NCBI RefSeq assembly: GCF_023343835.1
Contig: NW_026040168.1
Location: forward strand, 292,486 to 356,485
Length of the DNA stretch: 64,000 bases
From: Lagopus muta
Taxonomy: Eukaryota > Chordata > Aves > Galliformes > Phasianidae
Direction of reading: 5' to 3'
Every line of letters begins with the position of its first letter. The first letter of the stretch is position 1. Below the pieces are notes generated by a model. It searched no databases and was not told the origin of the DNA. It saw nothing but the letters and a program-made list of their open reading frames with translations. Shown piece by piece: positions 11,160-21,911 of the stretch. Made by a program: the position numbers and the translations under genes.

Positions 11160-11455
11160 CTAAAGGTATGGGGAAATGCAATTGCTAACGGTATGGTGAA
11201 ATGCAATTGCTAACTGTATGTACAAATGCGTATGTGGAAATGCAAATTTTAATGGTATGTGGAAATTATGTGGAAATGCAGTTGTTTAATAATATATGGA
11301 AATGCAGTTGTTAATGGTATGTGGAAATTTTGTGGAAATGCAGTTTTTAATGGTATGTGGAAATGCAATTGTTAATGGTGTGTGGAAATTATGTGGAAAT
11401 GCAACTTTTAATGGTATGTGGAAATGCAGTTGTTAATGGTATGTGGAATTGCAGT
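11160..11455 (+). repeat. Minisatellite, about 25-bp unit (TGGTATGTGGAAATGCA core)
   Basis: Roughly ten imperfect copies of a unit containing GGTATGTGGAAATGCA(G/A)TTGTTAA, some truncated. The inverted left arm has a shorter version of the same array (about 3900-4025), so copy number changed after the arms were duplicated. Confidence 0.85.
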
Positions 11456-11635
11456 TGAGGGTACAAATAGTGGAATTGTGGAAAAACAAACAAACAAAAA
11501 TGGCAAAAAGGTGAAGGAAAGCAGTGAGTTTGGGATATTAGAGTTGGGCTGGCGCGAGAACACATCCCCGCACACCCCCCACACTGTGGCTTGTAAGAAC
11601 AACTTGGAGTGTGATAAAGAGCTGGGGGCTGGAGC

Positions 11636-11640
11636 CTCCC
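11636..11640. other. Target-site duplication CTCCC (left) of ERV-L 1
   Basis: CTCCC at 11636-11640 is repeated at 22997-23001, directly outside the TG...CA ends of the two LTRs. The gag sequence continues across the pair, as shown by the uninterrupted left arm at about 3725-3740. Confidence 0.92.
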
Positions 11641-12169
11641 TGTCAACGGTTTAAGGGCTGGTTCAGCCTGGTTCCGTGACGAGCGGGGCGGAGGGATCCG
11701 CAGATTCGCGCCTCCGGAAAAAAAAAGAAACAGGGGACCCCAAAATAATTAAAAACAGCGGCACCGATCTGAGGAGAAACAAACTAATTTACTAAGTATA
11801 TTATTGGAATGCAAGATAACACACCATAATACAATATAATCAGAATTGAAGCTAATAAATCAAATATAATGAGAGAGAGAATGTCCGAAAGGTGGACAGG
11901 CCTCACCACAGTGCTGAGGTGAGATGCGCAGTCCAGTTGTGCAACAGGGAGATGGGAGCAGCGCCCACGATGAAGGGCAGGTGAAAAAAGAGCATCAGGT
12001 GACCTTGCCAGGAGTTAAACCTCCTCTCCCTGACCGCAAGGTCCCCTGGGGAATGTAGTTCTCTTCAGGGCAGGTACCCAGGACTTGAGCATTGACAGTT
12101 AAAGTCCCAGTGCCCCACATGATGTTATGATGTGGAATACCAAAAACCAAAAATCACAAAACCATGACA
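11641..12169 (-). mobile_element. 3' LTR of ERV-L 1
   Basis: The 529-bp LTR has minus-strand ends TGTCATGGTTTTGTG...CCGTTGACA. It is preceded on the minus strand by the polypurine tract AATAAGGGGTGTAA. It is closely similar to the 5' LTR at 22469-22996, differing at scattered positions. Confidence 0.92.
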
Positions 12170-12288
12170 TTACACCCCTTATTCTACATCACTACATCAT
12201 GCTTAATATATATACAAACAGACAATAATTACCAAACATTAAACACATGCACACACAAACCTATATATATATATATGTGTGTGTGGAA

Positions 12289-13317
12289 TTACTGACTGCA
12301 CTCCCCCAGCATCAAATTCCCTTGTGGTACACACTGAACATCCCCATTTCTCTGCATCACCCACCAAGTGGACCCAGGTCCCTGGGCAAAAGCAGTTCCG
12401 CGAAGAGGTTTGCCCTTCCCAGAAGCTGGAAAGACCCAAACCGCTTTTCCCAGCATGTTCTTTACATGTACTACAGGAACCTTATCTCCCTTGACAGTTT
12501 GTAGGGAGCTAGCAGGACCATCACGATAGATCGATCCTTTAGTACTGACTAACCAGGTGGCTTCTGCCAAATGCTTCTCCCAATGCTTAAATGTTCCGCC
12601 ACCCATTGCTTTCAACATGGTTTTTAGCAACCCATTGTAGCGTTCAATTTTACCAGAGGATGGTGCATGATAGGGGATATGGTAAATCCACTTGATGCCA
12701 TGATCTTTGGCCCAAGTATTCACAAGAGAATTTTTGAAATGAGTCCCATTATCTGACTCAATTCTTTCTGGAGTGCCATGTCACCATAGGACTTGTTTCT
12801 CAAGCCCTAATACGGTGTTTTGGGCGGTAGCATGGGGTACTGCATATGTTTCAAGCCACCCGGTGGTTGCCTCCACCATGGCAAGCACATAATGCTTACC
12901 ATTGCGAGATCGTGGCAAGGTGATATAATCCACCTGCCATGCCTCCCCATATTTATACTTTTGCCATCGCCCTTCCTCCCAGAGAGGTTTCATCCTCTTG
13001 GCTTGTTTGATGATGGCACATGTTTCACAGTCATGGATAACCTGTGCAATGGCATCCATAGTTAAGTCCACCCCTCGGTCTCTAGCCCATTTGTATGTTG
13101 CTTCTCTCCCTTGATGACCTGAGGTATCATGGGCCCATCGAGCTAGAAATAATTCACTCTTCTGTTGCCAGTCCATGTCTATTTGAGCCACCTTAATTTT
13201 GGCAGCTCGATCTACCTGATGGTTATTTTGTTGCTCTTCAGTAGCCCTACTCTTGGGCACATGAGCATCTACATGGCGCACCTTTACAACCATAGTCTTT
13301 GTTCGGGCAGCAATGTC
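12289..13317 (-). pseudogene. ERV-L 1 integrase (pol C-terminal part)
   Basis: Integrase inserts viral cDNA into host DNA. On the minus strand, the zinc-binding HHCC domain appears first (HDTSGHQGR ... CETC, about 13135-13020). The catalytic core follows: VDYITLP holds the first Asp, and a small break lies where the second Asp and NGTHF region begin, at a stop near 12778. The HIPYHAPSSGKIERYNG segment carries the Glu. The C-terminal SH3-like region ends in WWVMQ.NGDVQCVPQGNL. The pieces share one frame with in-frame stops near 12780 and 13318, so the defects are mainly nonsense changes. The equivalent domain at 27430-28587 is open. Confidence 0.88.
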
Positions 13318-14016
13318 TTTTCACAGTTCAGCAGCCCAAATAGGTTTACCCCTTCTTTGCCAGTTGTTTTGCTCCCACTGCTGTAACCACCCGCATAAGG
13401 CATTTGCTACCATCCATGAGTCAGTGTAAAGATAAAGCATTGGCCACCTCTCCCGCTCAGCAACATGTAAGGCCAGTTGGACAGCCTTTACCTCTGCAAA
13501 TTGGCTCGATTCTCCTTTCCCTTCAGTGGCCTCTGCAACTTGTCGTGTGGGGCTCCACACAGCAGATTTCCATCTGCGATGCTTTCCCACAATACGACAC
13601 GATCCATCTGTGAACAGGGCATATTTCTTTTCATCCTCTGGTAGTTCATTGTATGGTGGGGCTTCTTTAGCACGCAATACTTCTTCTGCTGGTGATGTTC
13701 CAAACTTTTTACCTTCAGGCCAGTCCATGATGACCTCTAGGATTCCTGGACGGCTGAGGTTCCCCATCCGTGCTCGTTGTGTAATCAGTGCAATCCACTT
13801 ACTCCAAGTGGCATCAGTTGCATGATGGGTGGAGGGAACCTTTCCTTTAAAAATCCAGTTCAGCACTGGCAGTCGAGGTGCCAGAAGGAGCTGTGTTTCA
13901 GTACCGACTACTTCAGAAGCAGCCCGAACCCCCTCATGCGCAGCTAAGATCTCCTTTTCAGTTGGAGTGTAGCGCTCTTCAGACCCCCTGTAGGCTCGAC
14001 TCCAGAATCCCAGGGG
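13318..14016 (-). pseudogene. ERV-L 1 RNase H
   Basis: This is the same frame as the flanking RT and integrase, interrupted by in-frame stops near 14017 and 13318. Landmarks on the minus strand are YALFTDGSCR (first active-site Asp), ESSQFAEVKAVQLAL (the Glu), and MLYLYTDSWMVANAL (second Asp). The position between RT and integrase is standard. It would digest the RNA strand during reverse transcription. It is broken by stops. Confidence 0.86.
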
Positions 14017-15210
14017 TCAGCCTCGGGTCTCTCCTGAGGCTCTTTGCCACAAACTCCAAGTGGGACCTTTTTCTCCAGCAGCAGTATAGAGGATGTTCTT
14101 CACATCCTGTCCCGTCCGTACTGGCCCTAGGGCCACAGCACGGGCTATCTCCTGCTTAATCTGCTCAAAAGCATGCTGCTGCTCAGGACGCCATGTAAAG
14201 TCATTCTTCATTCGTGTCACATGATAAAGTGGGCTTACAATGAGGCTGTAGTTTGGAACATGCATCCTCCAAAAACCCACTATGCCCAGAAATGATTGTG
14301 TCTCTTCCTTACTAGTGGGTGGAGACATGGCAGTGATTTTGTCGATCACATCTGTCGGGATGTGGCGACGACCATCTTGCCATTTTATGCCTAGGAACTG
14401 GATTTCCTGGGCAGGTCCTTTCACTTTGCTTCGCTTAATAGCAAAACCAGCACGGAGAAGGATCTGGATTATTTGCTCTCCATTCTCAAAAACTTCCTTT
14501 GCTGTGTTGCCCCACACAATGATATCATCAATGTACTGTAAGTGCTCAGGAGCACCTCCCTGTTCCAGTGCAGCTTGGATCAGCCCATGGCAAATGGTTG
14601 GGCTACGTTTCCACCCCTGGGGCAAACGATTCCAGGTATACTGAATGCCCCTCCAGGTGAAAGCAAACTGTGGCCTAGATTCTTTGGCCAAAGGAATGGA
14701 GAAAAAGGCATTAGCAATGTCAGTGGTGGCATACCATTTGGCTGCTTTTGACTCCAGTTCATATTGGAGTTCTAACATGTCCGGCAAAGCAGCACTCAGT
14801 GGGGGTGTGACTTCATTCAGGCCACGGTAGTCCACCATCAGCCTCCATTCTCCACTGGCTTTACGCACTGGCCATATGGGGCTGTTAAAAGGCGAGTGAG
14901 TTTTGTTGATCACTCCCTGGCTCTCTAGTTGACGAATCAACTTCTGAATGGGGAGCAAGGAATCCCTGTTGGTGCGGTACTGCCGCCTGTGCTCCGTTTT
15001 TGTAGCTGTCGGTACCTGTTGCTCTTCCACTCGTAGCAACACCACAACAGATGGATCTTCTGATAGGCCAGGCAAAACAGACAACTGCTTAACACCTTCT
15101 GTGTCTACAGCAGCTATTCCAAAGGCCCAACTATACCCTTTGGGATCCTTAAAGTATCCCCTTCTGAGGTAATCAATACCAAGTATGCAAGGAGCCCCTG
15201 GGCCAGTCAC
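14017..15210 (-). pseudogene. ERV-L 1 protease end and reverse transcriptase
   Basis: An open stretch of 397 codons. The C-terminal part of protease (GAPCILGIDYLRRG) is followed by RT fingers and palm: WPVRKASGEWRLMVDYRGLNE, TTDIANAFFSIPLA with the first catalytic Asp, and LQYIDDIIVWG with the YIDD active-site pair. The thumb/connection (FLGIKWQDG, QSFLGIVGFWRMHVP) follows. An in-frame stop at the lower-coordinate end separates it from RNase H, and a frameshift near 15220 separates it from the protease start. RT itself looks complete in sequence, but pol as a whole cannot be made as one chain. Confidence 0.9.
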
Positions 15211-15420
15211 AATAGGGTGCTTTTGCTAGTCTTTACCAGTGATGACTAATTTCGGCCTCCAACATAGTCAGCTCTTGGGAACCCCCAGTCACCCCATGAA
15301 TATAAACTGATTTTGTCCCTTGGTGACTTGAGGGCATTAGGGTGCACTGAGCACCAGTGTCCACCAGGGCCTTATATTTCTGTGGTTCTGATGTGCCAGG
15401 CCATCTAATCCACACAGTCC
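15211..15420 (-). pseudogene. ERV-L 1 retroviral aspartic protease, N-terminal part
   Basis: The minus-strand reading frame shows KALVDTGAQCTLMPSS, the aspartic-protease DTG active-site loop, followed by GVTGGSQELTMLEAEI. A frameshift near 15220 disconnects it from the rest of pol. The family functions as a dimer that cleaves Gag-Pol. Confidence 0.85.
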
Positions 15421-17210
15421 AATATACTCTATTATCCCTTTCCCCCCCCTGGCTGGGGGCAGGGCCCCTCTATTTGTTACCTCCATTGTCTGCAGCAACT
15501 GGAGCAATCACCTTTTTGGAGAAGTTCACCTTGGTGGTTGATTTGCCTTGTAATTCTTTTACCTGTGCATGAAGTGCAGGAGTAGGTTGCTTATGCCACT
15601 TCTTCTTATCTTCTCCATGGTCACGTAGGTAATGCCACAAGGTGAAACGTGACATAGTCTTACTGATGTCACTTGCTCGAGCAGGAGGTCATCTTCTTTT
15701 GGTATCTGAGACATTGGATGACACCAGCTGGGAGGAAACCAAGTTGATCAGTCCCTCCAGCAGGCTGTCTTGGGAATTCTGATCTCCATCGGATGTATCT
15801 GTTACCACCATGGATCCATCAGCATTAGGCACGGTAGACAGTTTGTCTATGATATCTTCTTGCTTGCTCTCCATTCTGTTCAGCATTTCAGCTACCTTTG
15901 CAGTGGCTGAAACACAAACTCGTAGATGGCTTAAATGTAACTCAAAGTCTTCATGTTTATTAACCAACTCATTTATAAGGGGTCTTCTTTCCCCTCTGCC
16001 ATACATTGCTGCAAATGTACTGGCATACCTCTCTGGTGCAGTCTTTGTGAATGTACGCCACATGTTTGGTGTACACCTGGCTCTCTCAGGATCATGCTCT
16101 TGGTCTGGCTCATCAGGAATGAAATTGGGGCTATGTAGCATTTCCACCACAGCATATTCTCTCAAATAACTGATGCCTTTTTCTATATCAGTCCATTTCT
16201 TCTTCTCAGGCATCAGATCATCTTTGAAGGGGTATTTTTCTTTTAAAGCTAACAACATCCGCTTCCAGAGGGTGAAGGCCTGGTTCTTGCATGTACCAAT
16301 GCCTCTGTCAATGGCTGAGTCCCTAGCAATGCCACCCAGTTGGCGAGCTTCTCTACTATCTAGCCACACACTGTTGGCCCCATTGTCCCAACATCGAAGT
16401 TAGCAAGTGGCAATAGGCTCATTTGGGTGACGTGAGAAGTCCTTTCTCAGACTTTGAATTTCATTCATTTTCAGAGATCGATCAATAAGGGTAACAATAT
16501 CTTGCTCACCTCTTCCTCTGTCAGGACTTCTTGTTGCCCTCATAGGCGTTGGTGACCGTGGTCTTACTGAGGGCCCCTCCCCTGGACTCAGGGGTGCTTC
16601 TCTTAGATCTCGGAGCCAATCCTCTGGACCTCTTTCCTCCTCTTTCTTCTGTTCTAATTGAGTCGAGATTCGTTTCGTTTTCTGTCCTCTTACAGGGGCA
16701 ACTGACATCAATTGTGGTGCCACCTGCGGTTGATCAGGCTGATCAGTTCCAATGCTCTCACTCTCTAGCTCTGCTTGGAGTCTGTCTTGTTCGAGTATGA
16801 GATTATTTAGTTCAGATTGGAGGGTGTCTCGCTCATTTTGGAGGGTGTCGAGTTTGGATTGCAGGGAGTCTCCCTTGGATTCGAAGGCATCTCGTTGAGA
16901 TTGGAGATTCCTTCTATCAGCTCGGAGATTGTCCCCTTCGGCTTGGAGACTCTCAGCTCGGAGACACTCTGTCTCACCTTGAAGACTCTTTGGATTTGGA
17001 GACTCTGTTTCTCAGCTAGGAGACTCTCTCTCTCTGGACCTGGAGATTCTCTTTCTTGGCTTGGAGTCTTTCCTGGAAACTCACCTTCTCAGCCTGCAGA
17101 CTCTCTCTTTGGTATTGCAGGGAGTCTCTCTCGATTTGGAGGGCATCTCTCTCGGACTTGAGGATATCCCTCTCAGCTCTCAGACACTCTCTCAATTGAT
17201 CCTCTCCTTT
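15421..17210 (-). pseudogene. ERV-L 1 gag, middle and C-terminal part
   Basis: On the minus strand the first part after the CR1 is a charged heptad-rich region (about 17195-16800) with repeated A/SERDxLQ units, predicted to form a long coiled coil. It is interrupted by a stop and frameshift near 17020. A basic/proline linker follows (about 16720-16480). The conserved capsid region comes next: SLRKDFSRHPNE, REARQLGGIARDSAIDRGI, and EYAVVEMLHSPNFIPDEPDQEHD (16369-15689). A C-terminal LRDHGEDKKKWHKQPTP segment lies at about 15640-15590. Compared with ERV-L 2, the coiled coil replaces an acidic EEEEE linker. Several frameshifts make it non-functional. Confidence 0.83.
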
Positions 17211-17653
17211 GATCGCCGAGGTCCGCGGCTTGGAGCTGTCTCTGGCAGAACCACCGCGACTTTTAGCGAGGTACGGGGGGATTTAATCGCTTTCCTCATC
17301 GAGGATTCCCGCGGCAACTGTGCGGACACCACTCTCAGTCGGGCTAGTCTCGCGAGAGCAGCTGACGCAGCGCGGGCGTTGCCTAGGCAGCGGCGGGAGA
17401 TTTAAACGGGCGCAAACCGGAAGCGGCCCTTGATCGCCGAGGTCCGCGGCTTGGAGCTGTCTCTGGCAGAACCGCCGCGACTTTTAGCGAGGTACGGGGG
17501 GATTTAATCGCTTTCCTCATCGAGGATTCCCGCGGCAACTGTGCGGACACCACTCTCAGTCGGGCTAGTCTCGCGAGAGCAGCTGACGCAGCGCGGGCGT
17601 TGCCTAGGCAGCAGCGGGAGATTTAAACGGGCGCAAACCGGAAGCGGCCCTTG
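17211..17653 (+). repeat. Tandem duplication of CR1 5' UTR (221-bp unit, 2 copies)
   Basis: GATCGCCGAGGTCCGCGG occurs at 17211 and again at 17432, and the whole GC-rich unit is repeated with only a few differences. A third, partial start (GATCGCTGC) follows at about 17652. CR1 5' ends act as internal promoters in this family. Repeated promoter monomers are a known arrangement in some LINEs, so this may be a two-monomer promoter. Confidence 0.93.
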
Positions 17654-17859
17654 ATCGCTGCTACAAAAAGCCCTCGAGAGGGCAGCGACACATCGCTGCC
17701 CACCTGAGGCACAGCGGAGGAGGTAGTACAGCTCTCTCCCAGGCTGTCTTAACGTGGTGCTTTTGTAAGGTACCCCTGTCTGCACTCCCCTACAAGGAGA
17801 CCAGCTTCTGGGCAGGTGACCGCTCTCCCACTCGCTGACCCAGTGACTGTAAATTCAAA

Positions 17860-18937
17860 CATGGTCTCTACCAGACGTCGGGCATGCTCCAACAAGTCTG
17901 TGGCAACCCAGACAGAGGGACTGCCCAGATCTGCTGCGGTCCAAGTCTCTGGCTGCAGGGAGTGCCTGAGTCTGCTGCTGCCGGGGGACGATGGGAGGGA
18001 TGCCACCTGCGTGAGGTGCGAACAGTTGGATGAGCTGCTCAGCCTTGTGGTAGAGCTTAGGGAGGAGGTGGAGCGGTTAAGATCCATTAGGGACTGCGAG
18101 AGGGAGATAGACTGGTGGTGTAACTCTCTGCAAGAAACAAGCAGAGACTGCAACCCCCAGCCTGTAGTGGACTCTCTGCCTTAACGTAGTAAAAATGAGA
18201 GAGCTGACTTGGGAGGAGAAGAGGAATGGCAGCATGTCCCACCTCAGCGACGCAGGCGGCGCCCTCCCCGACCTACCTCGGTTCCTCAGGTGCCCCTAAG
18301 TAATAGGTTTGAAACCCTGGAACTGGAGGGTGAGGAGGCTGAGAACAAGGTGGTGGAACAGCCTCTGAGCTTTGCTAAGGAGAGGCGGTCGGCTCCACGC
18401 TTGAAGACCGCCTCTTCTGGTAAAGAAAGGAGGGTGATAGTTGTAGGAGACTCCCTTCTAAAAGGAACTGAGGGCCCGATATGTCGTCCTGACCCCACCC
18501 GGAGGGAAGTGTGCTGCCTTCCTGGGGCACGGGTCAGGGACATCTCTAGAAAGCTGCCTGGGCTTATTCGCCCGTCTGTCTACTACCCCTTATTGGTAGT
18601 TCAGGTTGGCAGTGATGATACTGCCAAGAGAAGCCTAAGGGCAATCAAAAATGACTTCAAGGGTCTGGGGAGGGTACTGGATGGTGCGGGAATGCAACTG
18701 ATCTTCTCTTCTATCCCTTCAGTGGCGGGGAAGGACTCTGAGAGGATCAAAAAGGCCCTCCTCATCAATAAATGGCTTAGAGGATGGTGCAGGCAGAAGA
18801 ACTTTGGTTTTTTTGATCAGGGGGCAATTTACTCGGCTCCTGGCATGACGGCTGCAGATGGAGCTCAACTGTCTACAAGGGGTAAAAGGATCCTAGCCCA
18901 GGAGCTGGCAGGCCTCATTGAAAGATCTTTAAACTAG
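17860..18937 (+). pseudogene. CR1 ORF1 (coiled coil plus SGNH/esterase-like domain), one nonsense
   Basis: One frame runs from the ATG at 17860 (MVSTRRR) to a stop at 18935-18937, interrupted only by TAA at 18182-18184. The N-terminal part has spaced cysteines (CRECL...CVRCEQ) and a leucine/glutamate-rich helix suited to coiled-coil formation. After the stop comes an Arg/Pro-rich stretch. An SGNH-hydrolase-like domain follows, with GDSLLKG (block I Ser) and a VQVGSDD motif where many CR1 ORF1 proteins have GTND. Family knowledge: CR1 ORF1 proteins bind nucleic acid and carry an esterase domain. The stop could come from a single C-to-T change of CAA. Confidence 0.88.
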
Positions 18938-18960
18938 GTAAGAAGGGGGAAGGGGACAAA

Positions 18961-21648
18961 ATGAGCACTGCTGAGGTTCAGGTAGTTCAAGGCTCAAAAG
19001 TGAATTTGATGGGTGACGAGGGTGGAGTTCGAAGGGATGGAGTGTGGCAGGGGAATGCTGCCTCCCTGAAGTGTCTATACACTAATGCGCGCAGTATGGG
19101 AAATAAACAGGAAGAGTTAGAGATCTGTGTGCGGTCACATGGTTATGATCTCATTGCGATCACAGAGATGTGGTGGGACAGCTCGCATGACTGGAATGTT
19201 GTCATGGAGGGCTATGTGCTTTTTAGGAAAGATTGGCCGGTGAGGCGGGGTGGTGGAGTTGCTCTTTATGTAAGAGAGCAGCTTGAATGTATTGAACTCC
19301 ACCTGGGGGAGAGTGGTGTAGCAGTGGAGAGCTTGTGGGTAAGAATCAAGGAGCAGGCTGGTATGGCTGACACCGTTGTGGGTGTGTGCTACAGGCCCCC
19401 TGATCAGAAGGAGGAGGTTGATGAGGCCTTCCACAAACAGTTGGAAGCAGCGTCACGATCCCAGGCGCTGGTGCTTATGGGGGACTTCAATCATCCAGAT
19501 ATTTGCTGGAAAAGCAATGTGGCCAGGCATGCGCGGTCCAGACGGTTCCTGCAATGTGTTGAAGACAACTTCCTGATGCAGGTGGTTGAGGAATCGACGA
19601 GGAGAGGGGTACTGCTGGACCTTATTCTCACTAATAGAGAAGGGCTTGTCAGGGAAGTAAAGGTCGGGGGCAGCTTGGGTTGTAGTGACCACGAGATGGT
19701 GGAGTTCAAGATCCTGAGTGGAAGAAGTAAAGCAAAAAGTAGGATTGCTATCCTGGACTTTAGGAGAGCCAACTTCGATCTCTTTTGGGGCCTACTTGGA
19801 GCTGTCTCATGGGCTAGGGTGTTGGAAGGCAAGGGGGCCTGTGAGAGCTGGTAAGCATTTAAGCAGCTCTTCTTCCAAGCTCAGGATCGGTGCATCCCTG
19901 TGAGGAAGAAATCGGGAAAGGGTGGCAGGAGACCTGTGTGGATGAGCAAGGAGCTCGTGCACAAACTCAAAGGAAAGAAGAAGGCCCATGAAATGTGTAA
20001 AAAGGGTCTGACTACTTGGGAAGAATACAGGAATGTTGTCAGGGTCTGCAGGGATGCGACAAGGAAGGCTAAAGCCCGCCTGGAATTAAATCTGGCAAAG
20101 GGGATAAAGGATAATAAAAAAGGTTTTTTCAAGTACATTAACAGTAAAAGGAAGACTAGGGAGAATGTGGCTCCCCTGCTAAGTGACGGGGGTGTTCTGG
20201 TAACGGGGGATGCTGAGAAGGCGGAGATACTGAATGCCTTCTTTGCTTCTGTCTTCAGTGAAAAAGCTCCCCCTCGGGAATCTGAGACCCTGGAGATTAG
20301 TGAGAGGATCTGGGGAATGGAAGACCCCCCTTCTGTCAAGGAAGAGGTGGTCCGGGAGCGCCTAGGCAACATCAGTGTTCAGAAATCCATGGGACCCGAT
20401 GGGATTCATCCACGGGTGCTGAAGGAGCTGGCAGAGGTGATTGCTGAACCGCTTTCTGTCATCTTTGAGAAGTCTTGGAAGATGGGGAAGGTGCCTGAAG
20501 ACTGGAAGATAGCCAATGTCACCCCGGTCTTCAAAAAAGGCAAGAAGGAAGACCCAGGCAATTATAGGCCAGTCAGCCTCACCTCTGTCCCTGGAAAGGT
20601 GATGGAACAGCTTGTACTGGATGTCATCTCCAGACAACTGGAAGAAGAGGAGGTTATCAGGAGTAGTCAGCACGGGTTCACACGGGGGAGGTCGTGCTTG
20701 ACCAACCTGGTAGCCTTCTATGATGTTGTCTCTGGCTGGGTGGATAGGGGGAGAGCAGTGGATGTAGTCTACCTTGATTTCAGCAAGGCATTTGATACTG
20801 TCCCCCATGACGTCCTTATAACAAAGCTGAGGAAGTGTGGGATAGATGAGTGGACAGTGAGGTGGGTTGAGAACTGGCTGACTGGCAGAGCACAGAGGGT
20901 CGTTGTTGGTGGTGCAGAGTCCGGTTGGAGGCCTGTAACTAGCGGTGCTCCTCAGGAGTCTGTGCTGGGTCCGGTCTTGTTCAACATCTTCATCAATGAC
21001 CTCGATGAGGGGATAATGGCCACCCTCAGCAAGTTTGCTGATGATACGAAGTTGGGAGGATTGGCTGACACGCCTGAAGGCTGTGTTGCCATTCAGCAAG
21101 ACCTGGATAGGCTGGAGAGCTGGGCAGAAAAAAAACGAATGAGGTTTAACAAAAGCAAGTGTAGAGTCTTGCATCTGGGGAGGAATAATTCCATGCAACG
21201 GTACAGGCTGGGGGATGACCTGCTGGAGAGGAGCTCTGCAGAGAGGGACCTGGGTTTCCTGGTGGATGACCGGTTGGCCATGAGCCAGCAGTGTGCCCTT
21301 GTGGCCAAAAAGGTTAATGGCTTACTGGGGTGCATTAAAAAGAGCGTGTCCCGCAGGTCGAGGGAGGTAATCCTCCCCCTCTACTCTGCCCTGGTAAGGC
21401 CTCATCTGGAGTACTGCGTCCAGTTCTGGGCTCCCCAGTACAAAAAAGACAGGGATCTCTTGGAAAGAGTCCAGCGGAGGGCCATGAAGATGGTGAAGGG
21501 CCTGGAGCATCTCTCCTATGAGGAAAGGCTGAGTGAACTGGGTCTGTTCAGCCTTGAGAAAAGAAGACTGAGAGGGGACCTGATCCAGGTCTATAAATAT
21601 CTAAGGTGTGGGGGACAGATGGTGAGGCCAGACTGTTTTCAGTGGTGA
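18961..21648 (+). pseudogene. CR1 ORF2: AP-type endonuclease and reverse transcriptase, one in-frame stop
   Basis: The endonuclease and RT reading frames are in the same phase, separated only by TAA at 19852-19854. The endonuclease shows N42, ITEMWW (E69), MGDFNHPDICW (D175, N177) and SDHE (D243, H244). The RT, counted from 19900, shows [42 protein letters not shown] (D293) and FADDTKLGG (D381, D382). It makes and copies the nick that primes target-primed reverse transcription. Near 21618 a frameshift removes the last 75 or so residues, which continue in other frames to about 21836. The upstream start at 18961 follows the ORF1 stop by 23 bases. Confidence 0.93.
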
Positions 21649-21911
21649 GTGGAGACAGGACAAGGGGAAACGGCAGGAAACTGGAGCATAGGAAGTTCCG
21701 CACAAACATGCGCAAAGAACTTCTTTACAGTGAGGGTGATGGAGCACTGGAACAGGCTGCCCAGGGAGGTTGTGGGGTCTCCTTCTCTGGAGATGTTCAA
21801 GACCTGTCTGGATGCCTACCTGTGCGACCTGATGTAGGGAACCTGCTTTGGCAGGGGGGTTGGACTCGATGATCTCTGGAGGTCCCTTCCAACCCCTACA
21901 ATTCTGTGATT
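21649..21911 (+). other. CR1 ORF2 C-terminal remnant and 3' UTR
   Basis: Frameshifted remains of the conserved C-terminal region ([35 protein letters not shown]) are followed by GATGATCTCTGGAGGTCCC and the CR1 terminus CAATTCTGTGATTC. A parallel intact-frame copy is at 63287-63985 on the minus strand. Confidence 0.9.

Larger units (their letters stand above)
9947..11640 (+). pseudogene. gag of gammaretrovirus-like ERV copy B, first part (right inverted arm)
   Basis: Gag starts with ATG at 9947, giving MGNRGSRE. Gly2 and the following residues fit an N-myristoylation signal. A frameshift or stop at about 10020 breaks matrix. The LREPLQGKSLF-type stretch continues in another frame to about 10135. 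A capsid piece at 10610-10720 shows VAEQLDQF.GPNFYSW.E, the conserved capsid helix pattern of gammaretrovirus-like ERVs. Beyond about 10760 no coding sense is visible and a minisatellite fills 11160-11455. Gag is cut at 11640 by the ERV-L insertion and resumes at 22997. The segment from 9966 onward is the right arm of the inverted repeat. Confidence 0.78.
17211..21911 (+). mobile_element. Nearly full-length CR1 LINE
   Basis: A 4.7-kb non-LTR retrotransposon with a duplicated 5' UTR, ORF1, ORF2 (endonuclease plus RT) and a CR1-type 3' end (CCCCTACAATTCTGTGATTC). It lies in plus orientation inside the minus-strand gag of ERV-L 1, whose sequence resumes at 21912. I see no target-site duplication, which is usual for CR1. 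Damage is light: one stop in ORF1, one in ORF2, and frameshifts near the ORF2 C-terminus. It is therefore one of the youngest insertions in the nest. Confidence 0.93.
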
